Shown: positions 1-9,120, counted from the stretch's first letter. The stretch: DNA of 64,000 bases from Enterococcus lemanii (GCF_016909125.1 NZ_JAFBFD010000004.1:35939-99938), one strand, 5' to 3'. A program made the numbers and translations. Notes: a model not told the origin generated them from the sequence alone.

Positions 1-42
1 AACTTCCAAACAGTAGCCGCAGCTAATAATTACTGGCGTTAA
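1..42 (+). CDS. C-terminal end of an unidentified gene cut by the window edge
   Basis: Frame 1 reads thirteen codons ending NNYWR and then TAA at 40-42, followed eleven bases later by a strong intrinsic terminator. That arrangement suggests the tail of a rightward gene that begins outside the window. Too little remains to name a family; the call rests only on the open frame and the terminator. Confidence 0.4.
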   Translation, partial: NFQTVAAANNYWR

Positions 43-53
43 AAGAATAATCG

Positions 54-88
54 AAGCTTAACTGTTTTTTTTCAGTTAAGCTTTTTTT
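54..88 (+). terminator. intrinsic terminator of the gene at the left edge
   Basis: A perfect 11-bp stem (54-64 with 73-83) around an eight-T loop is followed by a run of seven T. Confidence 0.85.
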
Positions 89-123
89 AGTAAGATTCAC
101 AAAGGCCTTGTTTTACTATATTA

Positions 124-165
124 AAAAAAGGCCCTCTCAAAATGGTTATTATCATTTTAAGAGGG
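124..165 (-). terminator. intrinsic terminator of the CLC gene
   Basis: A 13-bp stem with one mismatch (132-144 with 153-165) is followed on the minus strand by a run of T (121-130 read in reverse). It lies just past the stop of the leftward CLC gene. Confidence 0.8.
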
Positions 166-171
166 TTATTC

Positions 172-1437
172 TTATTCACTGTATTCATCCTTTGTATAAA
201 TTTTATCTGGGAAAAAATGATACCGCTCTTGAGCAGAATAAATCGAACGATGACTATGAAAGGCATATGCTAGACAACAAATAATCATAAAATACATACT
301 ATATTCGGGGCCAAAAACCTCAACTGCCAGTAAAATAGGGGCAATCATTGTATTGGTTGCACTGCTAAAAACAGCCACAAGTCCAAGAGCTGCAACAAAG
401 CTTGGTGGTAAACCAATCAGGGGCGCAATGACATAACCTAAAGCTGAACCAATCGAAAAAAGTGGTACGACTTCGCCTCCATGAAATCCAATGGCTAAAG
501 TCAAAGCGGTTAAGAGTAATTTAAACAACCAGTCATACCAGTAAATCGTACCATGGTGATAAACTTCATAAAGTAAATTATCACCAGCGCCAGCATAACG
601 TCCAGCGTGTAAGACAAAAATACTAAAGGCTAAAAAAATACTCATATAAAGCATTTTTTTCTTTGGGTTAGGAAAAAAATATTTGAGTTTTTGTTTAAAA
701 AAGCGTAGAGAATGAGAAAATAAAATACCCACGATACCGAAAATTAATGCAAGTAAAAATAATTTGAGAATAAAAGTCCAATCCAGATTCAGGATGTAAT
801 TCGGATCGAGATTTTTATTAATTGAAAAACGCATTCGTTGTAAACCAAATAATCCAGATATAAAATAGGCCACATAAGCCGATAAAAGAGTAGGAACTAA
901 AGCTTCGTACATCATAATGCCAGAAATCATAACTTCTAAGGCAAAAAAAGTAGCACCAAGCGGCGTTCGGAAGAGTCCAGCAAACCCAGCAGCTAATCCA
1001 ATGATGACGAACATACTTTTATCGGGTGCTAATTTAAAACGTTGACCAATCGCGTAACCTGTTGAAGAACCGATTTGGACTGCAGCACCTTCTCTTCCGG
1101 CACTCGCACCAAAAAAATTGGTTAATAAGGTAGCGATAAAAATGAGTGGTACGAGTAATTTTGGAATTTTATTACGCTCGCCTAAACCTGTTTTAAAAAC
1201 AATGGATAAGCCATTGATACTTTCGTAACTGAATTTTTCATACAACCAAATGATGAGGTAACCTGCAAGTGGTAAAAACGGCAACAAGTACAAAATATAA
1301 AGGTCGCGAAAAGTCCGAATAGCATAAAGAAGATTTCCAAAAACACCCATTAAACTGCCGACAACAACGCCAATTAAAATAGCGATTCCTGAATAAATGA
1401 ATAACTCTCGGTAGCGATGAAGAACCTTTTGAATCAT
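172..1437 (-). CDS. CLC-family anion transporter, probably fluoride/proton type
   Basis: A 421-residue polytopic membrane protein of the CLC (EriC) family. The gating-glutamate motif is visible as GREGAAVQ (residues 114-121) and the later helix-N region reads GGEVVPLF, followed by FSSATNT. The serine-containing GSGIP chloride motif of classical CLCs is not visible near residue 85, and the GGEV sequence (instead of GGIF) is, as known, typical of the CLC-F clade that exports fluoride. I infer fluoride export or stress resistance; chloride transport remains possible. No fluoride riboswitch is visible upstream. The gene stands alone with an AAAGGGGG ribosome binding site about eight bases before ATG and its own terminator. 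Confidence 0.8.
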   Translation of the reverse strand: MIQKVLHRYRELFIYSGIAILIGVVVGSLMGVFGNLLYAIRTFRDLYILYLLPFLPLAGYLIIWLYEKFSYESINGLSIVFKTGLGERNKIPKLLVPLIFIATLLTNFFGASAGREGAAVQIGSSTGYAIGQRFKLAPDKSMFVIIGLAAGFAGLFRTPLGATFFALEVMISGIMMYEALVPTLLSAYVAYFISGLFGLQRMRFSINKNLDPNYILNLDWTFILKLFLLALIFGIVGILFSHSLRFFKQKLKYFFPNPKKKMLYMSIFLAFSIFVLHAGRYAGAGDNLLYEVYHHGTIYWYDWLFKLLLTALTLAIGFHGGEVVPLFSIGSALGYVIAPLIGLPPSFVAALGLVAVFSSATNTMIAPILLAVEVFGPEYSMYFMIICCLAYAFHSHRSIYSAQERYHFFPDKIYTKDEYSE

Positions 1438-1620
1438 ACGATGCCCCCTTTGTAAACGCTTTATTATTTAAAATAAGTATGCCATAGATTCAATGAATTT
1501 TAAACAAATTACACTTGATTGAAATCATTATTTTTCGTTTGTTTTTTCAGTAGAGCATATTTTTTGCATATAGTTCGAATTCGTAATAAAATCAAATTAT
1601 CAATTAAGGAGGGCTTGCGA

Positions 1621-2721
1621 ATGTTAAAGACAACAGGAATTCATCATATTTCATCGATTGTAGGCCATGCGCAACGCAATGTTGATTTTTATGCGGGCAT
1701 CTTAGGACTTAGACTTGTAAAAAAGACGTTAAATTTTGACGATAAAAGTCATTATCATTTTTATTTTGGCAATCAAGACGGCAGCACAGGTTTAGTGACG
1801 ACTTTTCCATGGAATGATGCCATTGAAGGTCGCGTGGGTGATGGTCAAGTCGGAATTTCGCAATACGCGATTCCAACAGGTAGTTTTTCTTTTTGGCAAG
1901 AACAGCTAACCAAAAAACAGATAAAACATTTTTCTTACACCCGTTTTGGTCAAAAAAGACTCGGTTTTAAAGACCCGGATGGCTTAGAATTAGAATTCGT
2001 AGAAAAAAATTATCCGACCACGCATCATTGGGCTTTTGGCGAAATCACGGCTGATCAAGCGTTCATCGGTATTCAAAGTGCAAGCTTGTATTCCCAAAAA
2101 CCAGAAAAAACGTATCAAGTGTTAACCGAACTTCTTGGCTACGAAAAAGCAGCAGAAGACGAGGAGTACCATCAATTACAAGTGAATGAACAACTGGGTG
2201 GCACACTTGAGTTAAATAAAAAATTAAGAAGCAATGGGCGAACAGGAATTGGTGCGGTTCACCATATTGCTTTTAAAGTAAAAACAGCAGAAATTGAGGC
2301 GTGGCGTCAAAAAATCATAGCCGCGGGATTACGTCCAACTGAAGTAAAAAATCGTAAATATTTTAAATCACTATATTTTAGAGAACCAGGTGGTATTTTA
2401 ATTGAATTGGCGACAGAAGGGCCAGGTGTTTTAGTCGATGAAACACTGGAAAATTTAGGTGAAAATTTATTAATTCCGCCACATTTTATCGGTGAAAGTG
2501 CTGAAATCGAAGCCACACTAATGCCTGTATTTGTTCGAGAAGTTAGCCAACTAGGCGATTATGGCTACCGTGATCGTTATGAATTTGAAGTTTTACAAGG
2601 AAAAGAACAATTAAAAACGAAGATTGCTGCATTGCGTTCAAAAGCAAGTACGCAACCATTAACGGAAGCAGAACAAAAAATGTTAACACAATTTAGAACG
2701 CAACTCGTAAAATTAAAATAA
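1621..2721 (+). CDS. ring-cleaving dioxygenase of the glyoxalase/VOC fold (MhqO-like)
   Basis: A 366-residue vicinal-oxygen-chelate protein with two paired VOC modules. Candidate metal ligands are the His in GIHHIS (near residue 7), the His in AVHHIAF and the Glu in GGILIELA. Family members such as MhqO and LinE cleave hydroquinone-type rings using a divalent metal. I chose ATG 1621 because AAGGAGG lies 9 bases upstream; the longer open frame from 1519 has no such site. A tail of about 53 residues after the second VOC module (from about residue 313) is longer than MhqO-type proteins and is charged and probably helical. The esterase gene follows after 14 bases, as in mhq-type operons that detoxify quinones. 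Confidence 0.85.
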   Translation: MLKTTGIHHISSIVGHAQRNVDFYAGILGLRLVKKTLNFDDKSHYHFYFGNQDGSTGLVTTFPWNDAIEGRVGDGQVGISQYAIPTGSFSFWQEQLTKKQIKHFSYTRFGQKRLGFKDPDGLELEFVEKNYPTTHHWAFGEITADQAFIGIQSASLYSQKPEKTYQVLTELLGYEKAAEDEEYHQLQVNEQLGGTLELNKKLRSNGRTGIGAVHHIAFKVKTAEIEAWRQKIIAAGLRPTEVKNRKYFKSLYFREPGGILIELATEGPGVLVDETLENLGENLLIPPHFIGESAEIEATLMPVFVREVSQLGDYGYRDRYEFEVLQGKEQLKTKIAALRSKASTQPLTEAEQKMLTQFRTQLVKLK

Positions 2722-2735
2722 AGGATGTGAATCAA

Positions 2736-3332
2736 ATGCAGCATATTTATATTCCTGGAGGAAATGACCAAGTCTTCATCTTACTGCACGGCACTGGCGG
2801 AAATGCGTCGAGTCTTTTTGAAATTGCCCGTTACTTAGACCCAGCAGCGGCATTATTAGGGTTTCAAGGAGAAGTCGAAGAAGCGGGGATGGCTCGTTAC
2901 TTTGCGCGCTACCAAGACGGGAGCTTTGACTTACGTTCGTTAGCCAGCGCGACACAAGATTTATATGATTCTTTACAAAAAGTACGCCAACAATATGATT
3001 TAACGACCAAAAAACTTGTTTTACTTGGGTATTCAAATGGGGCGAATCTAGGGATTAATTTATTAAAAGAATTTACCGAATTGCCGATTGCACGTGCCGT
3101 TTTTCTACACCCATCGACGGTGCGCCCTGAAATTGCTTTTAAAGCACAAACGCAATTGAAAGTGTTACTCACTAGTGGTGAAAATGACCCCTATGTGACG
3201 AGTCAACAGTTTACTAACTTAAAACAACAACTGGAGAAAACACCGATTATGACGAGTACGTTTACTCATGCCTATGGTCACCAACTGATTCAAGAAGAAT
3301 TAGAACAAGTGAAGGATTTCCTTACACGTTAA
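2736..3332 (+). CDS. alpha/beta-hydrolase carboxylesterase (MhqD/YodD-like)
   Basis: A 198-residue serine hydrolase with the nucleophile elbow GYSNG, a likely catalytic Asp in ENDPYV and a His in YGHQ near the C-terminus. It belongs to the phospholipase/carboxylesterase family that includes MhqD. ATG 2736 is preferred over GTG 2727 because AAAGGA (2719-2724) is then about 11 bases away instead of touching the start. It forms an operon with the dioxygenase upstream and ends in a terminator. In B. subtilis such pairs act in quinone resistance; the same role here is inference, supported by a glutathionyl-hydroquinone reductase elsewhere in the window. Confidence 0.8.
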   Translation: MQHIYIPGGNDQVFILLHGTGGNASSLFEIARYLDPAAALLGFQGEVEEAGMARYFARYQDGSFDLRSLASATQDLYDSLQKVRQQYDLTTKKLVLLGYSNGANLGINLLKEFTELPIARAVFLHPSTVRPEIAFKAQTQLKVLLTSGENDPYVTSQQFTNLKQQLEKTPIMTSTFTHAYGHQLIQEELEQVKDFLTR

Positions 3333-3372
3333 AAAAACGAGAATGTCTGCTCAATTGACATTCTCGTTTTTT
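3333..3372 (+). terminator. intrinsic terminator after the dioxygenase-esterase operon
   Basis: An 11-bp perfect stem (3337-3347 with 3357-3367) is flanked by A7 and T6. Confidence 0.85.
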
Positions 3373-3444
3373 CTTATGTCGACAAAACAATGCAAACAAG
3401 GTATATTGAATAAAAATAAGTGGAGAAAAAGTCGAGGTGTAACC

Positions 3445-4125
3445 ATGGCAAGAGAAATAAATTATCAAAATGAAGCCTATGCGGCGATTAAAAATTTAAT
3501 TTTAAAATCACAACTGATACCAGGACAGAAAATTTCGAAAAATGAATTAGTTGATTTATTAGACATTGGGGATACACCGGTCAGAGAAGCCATTCTTTTA
3601 TTGAAAAATGAAGGGCTTTTTCACGTAATTCCTCAAAGCGGTACTTATGTGTCAAAAATTAATTTACAAGAAGTCTTTGAGGCGAAATTTGTCCGAGAAA
3701 ACATTGAAAAAATTGTTTTTGCAGAAGTTTGCACACAAATCACTCAAGAGCAATTGCAAGAATTGGAAAAAAAAGTTAAGATTCAACGGATTTATTTTGA
3801 AGCCAATGATCAGGAGATGTATTTTAAGTTAGACGAAGAATTTCATCGGTATTTTTATGAAATTACGAATAAGTTATTTGTTTGGCAATGGATTCAGTCG
3901 ATTAATATCTCTTTTAATCGTTGTCGCTATTTGCGTTTAGAAGTCAAAGAATTAAAGTGGCAAGATATTTTAGAAGAACACGAAAAAATGATTGAATTGA
4001 TTCGTCAAGGTAAAAAACAAGCATTGATTGAGTTAGCAGTTGCACATATGGAGCGAATTCATCATGACGTTAAAATTATTTTACAACAATTTCCAGATTA
4101 TTTTGAAGGAAATCCGAATGAATAG
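3445..4125 (+). CDS. GntR-family regulator, FadR subfamily (FCD domain)
   Basis: A 226-residue protein with an N-terminal winged helix (residues about 5-70, with GDTPVREAILLLKNEGL) and an all-helical C-terminal FCD ligand-binding domain (about 85-215, with His residues near EEFHRYF and ERIHHD that commonly bind a metal). The start at 3445 follows GAGGTG; the longer frame beginning at 3343 overlaps the preceding terminator and is unlikely. FCD-type GntR proteins often respond to hexuronates, and the next gene is a uxuB/uxuA remnant, so a UxuR/KdgR-like role is plausible but inferred. Confidence 0.85.
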   Translation: MAREINYQNEAYAAIKNLILKSQLIPGQKISKNELVDLLDIGDTPVREAILLLKNEGLFHVIPQSGTYVSKINLQEVFEAKFVRENIEKIVFAEVCTQITQEQLQELEKKVKIQRIYFEANDQEMYFKLDEEFHRYFYEITNKLFVWQWIQSINISFNRCRYLRLEVKELKWQDILEEHEKMIELIRQGKKQALIELAVAHMERIHHDVKIILQQFPDYFEGNPNE

Positions 4126-4135
4126 AAAAAGAAAA

Positions 4136-4187
4136 GCAGCTTGCTTAAAGGAAAAACAGCCTTTTAAGCAAACTGTTTTTTTTATTT
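4136..4187 (+). terminator. intrinsic terminator after gntR
   Basis: An imperfect stem of about 13 bp (GCTTGCTTAAAGG pairing with CCTTTTAAGCAAAC) is followed by T8. Confidence 0.75.
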
Positions 4188-4294
4188 TCCTTGCTAAAAA
4201 TAAAAATGCATATCAATATACTAATATATCAGTTTGTTGAAGATAGATAAAAATGAAGAATGAGTAAAAAAAGAAAAACGAGGAGGAAATCTTT

Positions 4295-5239
4295 GTGGAA
4301 TTAAAGCAATCGATCTTATCAGATCCAGTATTATTAAAAAATGGATACGCTTTCCCGAGTTATGATAGCGCGAAAGTTAAAGCAGCTACTTTAAATGAGC
4401 CAACTTGGTTGCATTTAGGAGCGGGTAATATCTTTCGTGCATTTTTAGGTTCTTGCCAACAAAAATTATTGAATCGAGGGCTGGCTAAGACAGGCATTAT
4501 CGTTGCAGAAGGCTATGATTATGAAATTGTTGATGTTTTAAGGCAATACGAAGAGTTAACGGTAAACGTCACCTTAAAAGAATCTGGAGAAGTTGAAAAA
4601 GAAAGTAATGGCTTGACGCTACCAGGATGGGAACCTGAGCGACTTGCGCGTATTAAAGATTTATTTGTGGCTTATGAGGGATTTGATGAGAAGCGCTTAA
4701 GAGCAAATTTCAAGTATTTCATGGATGCAATTATCCCAACGTGTGAGGCATACGATATTAAAATGGCGATTCATCCTGATGACCCACCGTTTTCAATTTT
4801 TGGGTTACCAAGACTCGTGAATAACATCGAAAATATTGATCAATTACTAGCAGTCAATCCAAGTCCTTATAATGGGCTCACATTTTGTACGGGCTCTCTT
4901 GGCGCGGATCCAAGCAATGATTTAGTGAAGATGATTGCACGCTACCATGATCGGATTCATTTTATGCATGTTCGCAATGTTCGGGTGGATGCAAATGGTG
5001 ATTTTAGTGAAGTGTCACATCGGACGCAAGATGGTACCGTTGATATTACGGGCGTGATGGCTGCTCTAGCGAAAATAGACTATTCAGGCTACCTTCGCCC
5101 AGATCATGGTCGTCATATTTTTGGAGAAAATGCCAGTAACGTCCGCCCTGGTTACGGTCTGTATGATCGTGCATTAGGTGCGATGTATTTAGCTGGAAGT
5201 TGGGATATGGCTAGAAAAATACAGCACGCCGTTGACTAG
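4295..5239 (+). pseudogene. in-frame deletion chimera: UxuB N-terminus joined to UxuA C-terminus
   Basis: Residues 1-103 match the N-terminal Rossmann part of fructuronate reductase/mannitol dehydrogenase (LHLGAGNIFRAF at 39-50). Residues from about 104 onward match the C-terminal part of mannonate dehydratase UxuA (LTLPGWE, AIHPDDPP, FCTGSLG, HVRNV, RPDHGR). The four residues corresponding to known UxuA Mn ligands are kept (His160, Cys198, His225, Asp270), but the first half of the UxuA barrel and the catalytic half of UxuB are gone. A deletion with its junction near base 4604 in a former uxuB-uxuA operon explains this. GTG start 4295 has AGGAGG 8 bases upstream. The product is probably inactive, although the frame is open and the promoter region and terminator are intact. 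Confidence 0.85.
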
Positions 5240-5256
5240 AATAGGTTTAAAAAAAT

Positions 5257-5292
5257 AAAAAACTGGGTGAATGCATGTCACCCAGTTTTTTT
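5257..5292 (+). terminator. intrinsic terminator after the uxu chimera
   Basis: Stem 5261-5270 with 5278-5287 (AACTGGGTGA / TCACCCAGTT) followed by T7. Confidence 0.85.
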
Positions 5293-5346
5293 GCTAGCGT
5301 AAAAAAATGACAAATAAAAAGTGGGGATGGATCGGTTAAAAGCGGC

Positions 5347-5655
5347 TTATTTTGTAAACAAACCTCTTGTTTCGTTAACCGGCATAACAAAAACAACGCC
5401 TGAAAAATCTTTTTCCGCATTCATCTCTTGGTCAACCGCTTCAACAATCGCTGCGGTTTTTTCTTCTTCCGACAAAATTAAGATGATTTCTTTTTCGGGT
5501 TCAATGGGTAAATCAAACAATTTTGATTTTACTGCACTACCAACACCGCGACCGTGAATAATCGTTCCGCCAGTCGAGCCTGCTTTTTCCGCAGCTTCTA
5601 AAACAGCATCTAATTTTTCTTTATTAACAATGATAAAAATTGCTTCATGTGACAT
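5347..5655 (-). CDS. PII-like signalling protein (small)
   Basis: A 102-residue ferredoxin-like protein of the P-II superfamily: a beta-alpha-beta start (HEAIFIIVNKEKLDAVLEAA), a T-loop region with GGTIIHGRG, then VGSAVKSKLFDLPIEPEKEI and a second beta-alpha-beta unit. It lacks the classic GlnB T-loop Tyr motif. It is the last of three leftward genes (DUF1538 membrane protein, second PII-like protein, this gene) with only two bases to its upstream neighbour, so it is almost certainly co-transcribed. Likely role: nucleotide- or metabolite-dependent control of the adjacent membrane protein (inference). Confidence 0.8.
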   Translation of the reverse strand: MSHEAIFIIVNKEKLDAVLEAAEKAGSTGGTIIHGRGVGSAVKSKLFDLPIEPEKEIILILSEEEKTAAIVEAVDQEMNAEKDFSGVVFVMPVNETRGLFTK

Positions 5656-5657
5656 CG

Positions 5658-5999
5658 CTACTCCTCCTTGAATTGTTCAAGTAATCTTCTTTTTTGGCTA
5701 TAACATTGTTTGAGTGGCATCGAAAAAGTAATGCCGTGATTGGGCTTATCTAAGTGGAATTTTTGATTCATTTTATCATGAAAATTCGTTTCCTGAGCCT
5801 TATCAATGATGGATAAAGTAATTTCTTTTCTTGTATCCATCACACCAAGAAAGTTGAGCCAACTATTGTTAATGGTTCCTTTCCCTAAAACAGTCGTACT
5901 AAAGTAAGCACCAAGTTCTTGGGAGTAGTTTAGAATCTCACTTCCTTTGCCGTATTCTGAAATCGAACAAAACAAGATTAATTCTTTGCTAGTCTTCAT
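5658..5999 (-). CDS. second, divergent PII-like protein
   Basis: 113 residues; the pattern of strands and helices and the position beside a clear PII-like gene suggest the same superfamily (ELILFCSISEYGKGSEIL, then ELGAYFSTTVLGKGT at the T-loop position, and ITLSIIDKAQE as the third strand region). Conservation is weaker than in its neighbour. It overlaps the end of the DUF1538 gene by 11 bases and lies 2 bases before the other PII-like gene, so translation is probably coupled. Function unknown; a regulatory partner of the membrane protein is the simplest inference. Confidence 0.65.
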   Translation of the reverse strand: MKTSKELILFCSISEYGKGSEILNYSQELGAYFSTTVLGKGTINNSWLNFLGVMDTRKEITLSIIDKAQETNFHDKMNQKFHLDKPNHGITFSMPLKQCYSQKRRLLEQFKEE

Positions 6000-7467
6000 A
6001 TTCTAATTGCCTTCTTTCTCTTATTCTGAATATTAACCCGAGGATTTGAAGTGCGACAATCGGTGTCATGGCGACCGTTGCGATGACGCCAAAACCATCA
6101 ACTAAAACATTCGCCGTTGGAATCGCATTTGCAGCTCCTTGTGTAAAGGCTAAAATAAAAGTAGCCGTCATCGGACCAGAGGCAACCCCACCTGAATCGT
6201 AGGCAATCCCTACGAAAATTGGCGGTACCTTAAATGAAAGGAGCGAGCCTAAAGCAAAACCAGGTAGTAAAATATGCCACAAACGTAAAGAAGGACTCAT
6301 AATTCGAATCATCGATAAGCTAACGGCAATCGCAATCCCAATTGAAAGGGTAATTAAAATGACGTTTTTCTTTAGATGACCCGAAGTCACTTCTTCGACT
6401 TGCTGCGTTAAAATATACACAGCAGGTTCAGCCAACACCACAACCATACCTAAAGCTAATCCAACCCAAGGCAGTAAATAAAAGTAGTTACTTGCTAAAC
6501 CTTCACCCATCATGCGTCCAATTTCCATAAAGCCCGCATTAACCCCAACTAAAAAGAGACTCAAACCAATATAAGTATAAAGTAACCCTTTTAAAATCAG
6601 CCTACGACTTCTTTTGCTAAGTTTGAATTTCCACTGGTTAAAAACAAGGAATAAGAGCAATAAAGGCAGTAAAGTAAAAATGGATTCTTTAAAAGTAGCT
6701 GGCAAAATACCAAAGTAAGGTTGTAAAATCCCTTGCGCTACTGTAAAATGCTCGGCGCTTCCTTCGACTTGCGTTATCCCTTTGACCAAACTCATGATCA
6801 TAATTGCTAAAATTGGCCCAGTTGAAGCGAGTCCTACAAGCCCGAAGCTATCCTCTTCAGAAGCATCGCCACCTTTAAATTGCGAAACACCAAAACCTAA
6901 AGCCAAAATAAAGGGGGTCGTCATCGCCCCAGTTGTTGCGCCAGATGCATCAACAGAAATCGCCAAAAACTCATCAATCACAAACAAACCTAAAATAAAA
7001 ATGCAACCATAAATAATAAGTAAAAAGCGATTGAGTTTTTTTGAATAAACAATTCGTAGTAATCCGAGTGACACCATGATTCCGACCCCAACAGAAACGA
7101 CAATTAAGATGAGCAAACCAGAAATAGTACCCTCAGATGCCGTGTTGACCTCACTTGCTAAAATTTGTAAATCGGGTTCAGCAATCGTAATTAAAAAACC
7201 AAGTAAAAAACCGAGTAATCCGACGGTAAAAGAGTGGTTGGCCTTTGCGACCGTTTCTCCCATTAATTTTCCGATTTCTTCAATCCCGATTTGGGCGCCG
7301 AATAAAAAAATCCCTAAACCTAAAATGATTAAGAGGGCGCCGAGTAAGAAACGAAATAAAGCGTCTGTTTCAATGGGAACAAGGGTAAAGTTTAACAGTA
7401 GTACAAGTAAAGTAATGGGCAAAACCGAAAAGGCGACCTCTTTAAATTTGTGCGCTAAAAGATTCAA
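5989..7467 (-). CDS. DUF1538 duplicated membrane protein
   Basis: A 492-residue protein with about a dozen hydrophobic segments in two tandem repeats. Each repeat has a GxxEIGxxMGE motif, then an AEP motif (AEPDLQILASEV near 96, AEPAVYILTQQV in the second half) and a Gly/Ser/Thr-rich segment (SGATTGAMTTPFILALGFG; SGGVASGPMTATFILAF). The inverted-repeat-like layout is typical of secondary transporters or channels; DUF1538 has no established substrate that I know of. It is first in an operon with two PII-like genes. The AGGAGG site sits before ATG 7467. Confidence 0.85.
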   Translation of the reverse strand: MNLLAHKFKEVAFSVLPITLLVLLLNFTLVPIETDALFRFLLGALLIILGLGIFLFGAQIGIEEIGKLMGETVAKANHSFTVGLLGFLLGFLITIAEPDLQILASEVNTASEGTISGLLILIVVSVGVGIMVSLGLLRIVYSKKLNRFLLIIYGCIFILGLFVIDEFLAISVDASGATTGAMTTPFILALGFGVSQFKGGDASEEDSFGLVGLASTGPILAIMIMSLVKGITQVEGSAEHFTVAQGILQPYFGILPATFKESIFTLLPLLLLFLVFNQWKFKLSKRSRRLILKGLLYTYIGLSLFLVGVNAGFMEIGRMMGEGLASNYFYLLPWVGLALGMVVVLAEPAVYILTQQVEEVTSGHLKKNVILITLSIGIAIAVSLSMIRIMSPSLRLWHILLPGFALGSLLSFKVPPIFVGIAYDSGGVASGPMTATFILAFTQGAANAIPTANVLVDGFGVIATVAMTPIVALQILGLIFRIRERRQLEYED

Positions 7468-7544
7468 ATAAACATTCCTCCTTATTTTTTATTTTATGTG
7501 TGTTCATTGTACCATAATGCAGCTCAAGCTTAGCTTTTAAAAAT

Positions 7545-7585
7545 CAAAAAATAAGCTATAACGGAAAGCTATAGCTTATTTTTGC
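7545..7585. terminator. intrinsic terminator downstream of gpmI, symmetric
   Basis: A perfect 14-bp stem (7547-7560 with 7570-7583) with A-rich and T-rich ends. It lies just after the leftward gpmI and before the start of the DUF1538 operon, so it mainly ends gpmI. Confidence 0.85.
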
Positions 7586-7593
7586 AATAGTGC

Positions 7594-9120
7594 TTATTTA
7601 ATTAAAGAAGAACCAGTCATATCACTTGGTTTTTCAACTTCTAATAAATCTAACATTGTTGGCGCTAGATCAGATAAAGCACCGTCGCCACGCAATGAAA
7701 TCCCATCTTTTGTCACAATCACTGGAACAGGTACAGTTGTGTGAGCAGTATGTGGATTGCCATTTTCATCCATCATGGTTTCTGAATTACCATGGTCAGC
7801 GGTGATGATTGCGTAACCGCCACGTGCTAAGATCGCATCCACAACCCGACCTAAACCTTCGTCAACTGCTTCAATCGCTTTGACAGTTGGTTCAACCATA
7901 CCAGAGTGACCAACCATATCAGGGTTGGCGTAGTTTAAGATGATCGCTTCATGGTTACCTGCTTCAATGTCAGCCACCAGTGCATCGGTTACTTCATAGG
8001 CGCTCATTTCAGGTTGTAAATCATAAGTCGCAACTTTTGGTGAAGGAATTAAAATACGATCTTCGCCTGGGAATTCTTCGTTACGGCCACCATTCATAAA
8101 GAAGGTTACGTGTGGGTATTTTTCTGTTTCAGCAATGCGTAATTGTTTTAAGCCAGCATTTGATAAGACTTCACCTAAAACGTTTTTCATTTCAATTGGT
8201 TCAAAGGCAACCTCTGCGACAACAGTTGGCGAGTATAAAGTCATGCTGACCAATTTCACGTCTTTTTTCGCTCCACGGTCAAATAAATCCCATTCATTCA
8301 TCGTGATGGCTTGAGATAACTGAATGGCACGGTCTGGACGGAAGTTCGCAAATAAAATACCGTCTTTGTCATCGATCGTTGCAACGGGTTGGCCATCTTT
8401 TTCAATGACAACTGGTTCAACAAATTCATCAAAGACTTCATTGGCATAGCTTGCTTCAATGACATCAACAGCTGAGGTTGCTTTTGGTCCGTTTCCGTGA
8501 ACGATGACGTTGTAGGCTTTTTCAACACGTTCCCAACGTTTATCACGGTCCATTGCATAGTAACGACCTGAAACAGAAGCGATTTCGCCAAAGTTCATGT
8601 CTGCTAACGCTTTTTCTAATTCTTTCACATAACCAAGACCAGAATTAGGTGCGACGTCACGACCGTCCATGAAGACGTGTAAGTAAACGTTCTTCAACCC
8701 TTTTTCTTTGGCAACGCGAACAGATTCGATGATATGGCTAATATGGCTATGAACCCCACCATCAGATAAAAGGCCAAAAATATGTAATTTTGAATCATTT
8801 TCTTTCACATAATCAATTAAACCGTTAATTACTGGGTTTTCTTCAAACTCTTTGTCTAAGATTGCTTTGTCAATACGTGTTAAGCTTTGGTAAACCGTAC
8901 GACCTGCGCCAATATTTGTGTGACCAACTTCTGAGTTCCCCATTTGACCAACAGGTAAACCAACATCTAAGCCAGACGCTTTCAATTGGGTGTGTGGGTA
9001 TTGATTGTAGTAACGGTCAAAATTTGGTTTGTGTGCAAGAGCAACCGCATTTCCAACGGTTTCATCTCTTAAACCAAAACCATCTAAAATAATTAAGGCA
9101 ACTGGTACATGTTTTGTCAT
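7594..9120 (-). CDS. gpmI: 2,3-bisphosphoglycerate-independent phosphoglycerate mutase
   Basis: A 508-residue cofactor-independent mutase converting 3- and 2-phosphoglycerate in glycolysis, using two Mn ions. Visible signature motifs are LDGFGLRDE at the N-terminus, the phosphoserine loop [15 protein letters not shown] (Ser near 62), [25 protein letters not shown] and the final [10 protein letters not shown]. Length is normal for the family. The gene stands alone with its own terminator instead of in a gap-pgk-tpiA-eno cluster, and AGGAGG precedes ATG. Confidence 0.97.
   Translation of the reverse strand: MTKHVPVALIILDGFGLRDETVGNAVALAHKPNFDRYYNQYPHTQLKASGLDVGLPVGQMGNSEVGHTNIGAGRTVYQSLTRIDKAILDKEFEENPVINGLIDYVKENDSKLHIFGLLSDGGVHSHISHIIESVRVAKEKGLKNVYLHVFMDGRDVAPNSGLGYVKELEKALADMNFGEIASVSGRYYAMDRDKRWERVEKAYNVIVHGNGPKATSAVDVIEASYANEVFDEFVEPVVIEKDGQPVATIDDKDGILFANFRPDRAIQLSQAITMNEWDLFDRGAKKDVKLVSMTLYSPTVVAEVAFEPIEMKNVLGEVLSNAGLKQLRIAETEKYPHVTFFMNGGRNEEFPGEDRILIPSPKVATYDLQPEMSAYEVTDALVADIEAGNHEAIILNYANPDMVGHSGMVEPTVKAIEAVDEGLGRVVDAILARGGYAIITADHGNSETMMDENGNPHTAHTTVPVPVIVTKDGISLRGDGALSDLAPTMLDLLEVEKPSDMTGSSLIK

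Noticed and set aside
1451..1464. cre-like sequence TGTAAACGCTTTAT before the CLC gene
   Set aside because: The last two consensus positions fail and a CcpA link to anion export is unlikely; not reported as a site.
4208..4232. AT-rich imperfect palindrome before the uxu chimera as a GntR operator
   Set aside because: The symmetry is weak and the sequence is almost entirely A and T; it cannot be separated from chance.
7076..7471. A 131-codon rightward open frame
   Set aside because: It is the complement of the DUF1538 gene and has the low-complexity composition of a shadow frame.
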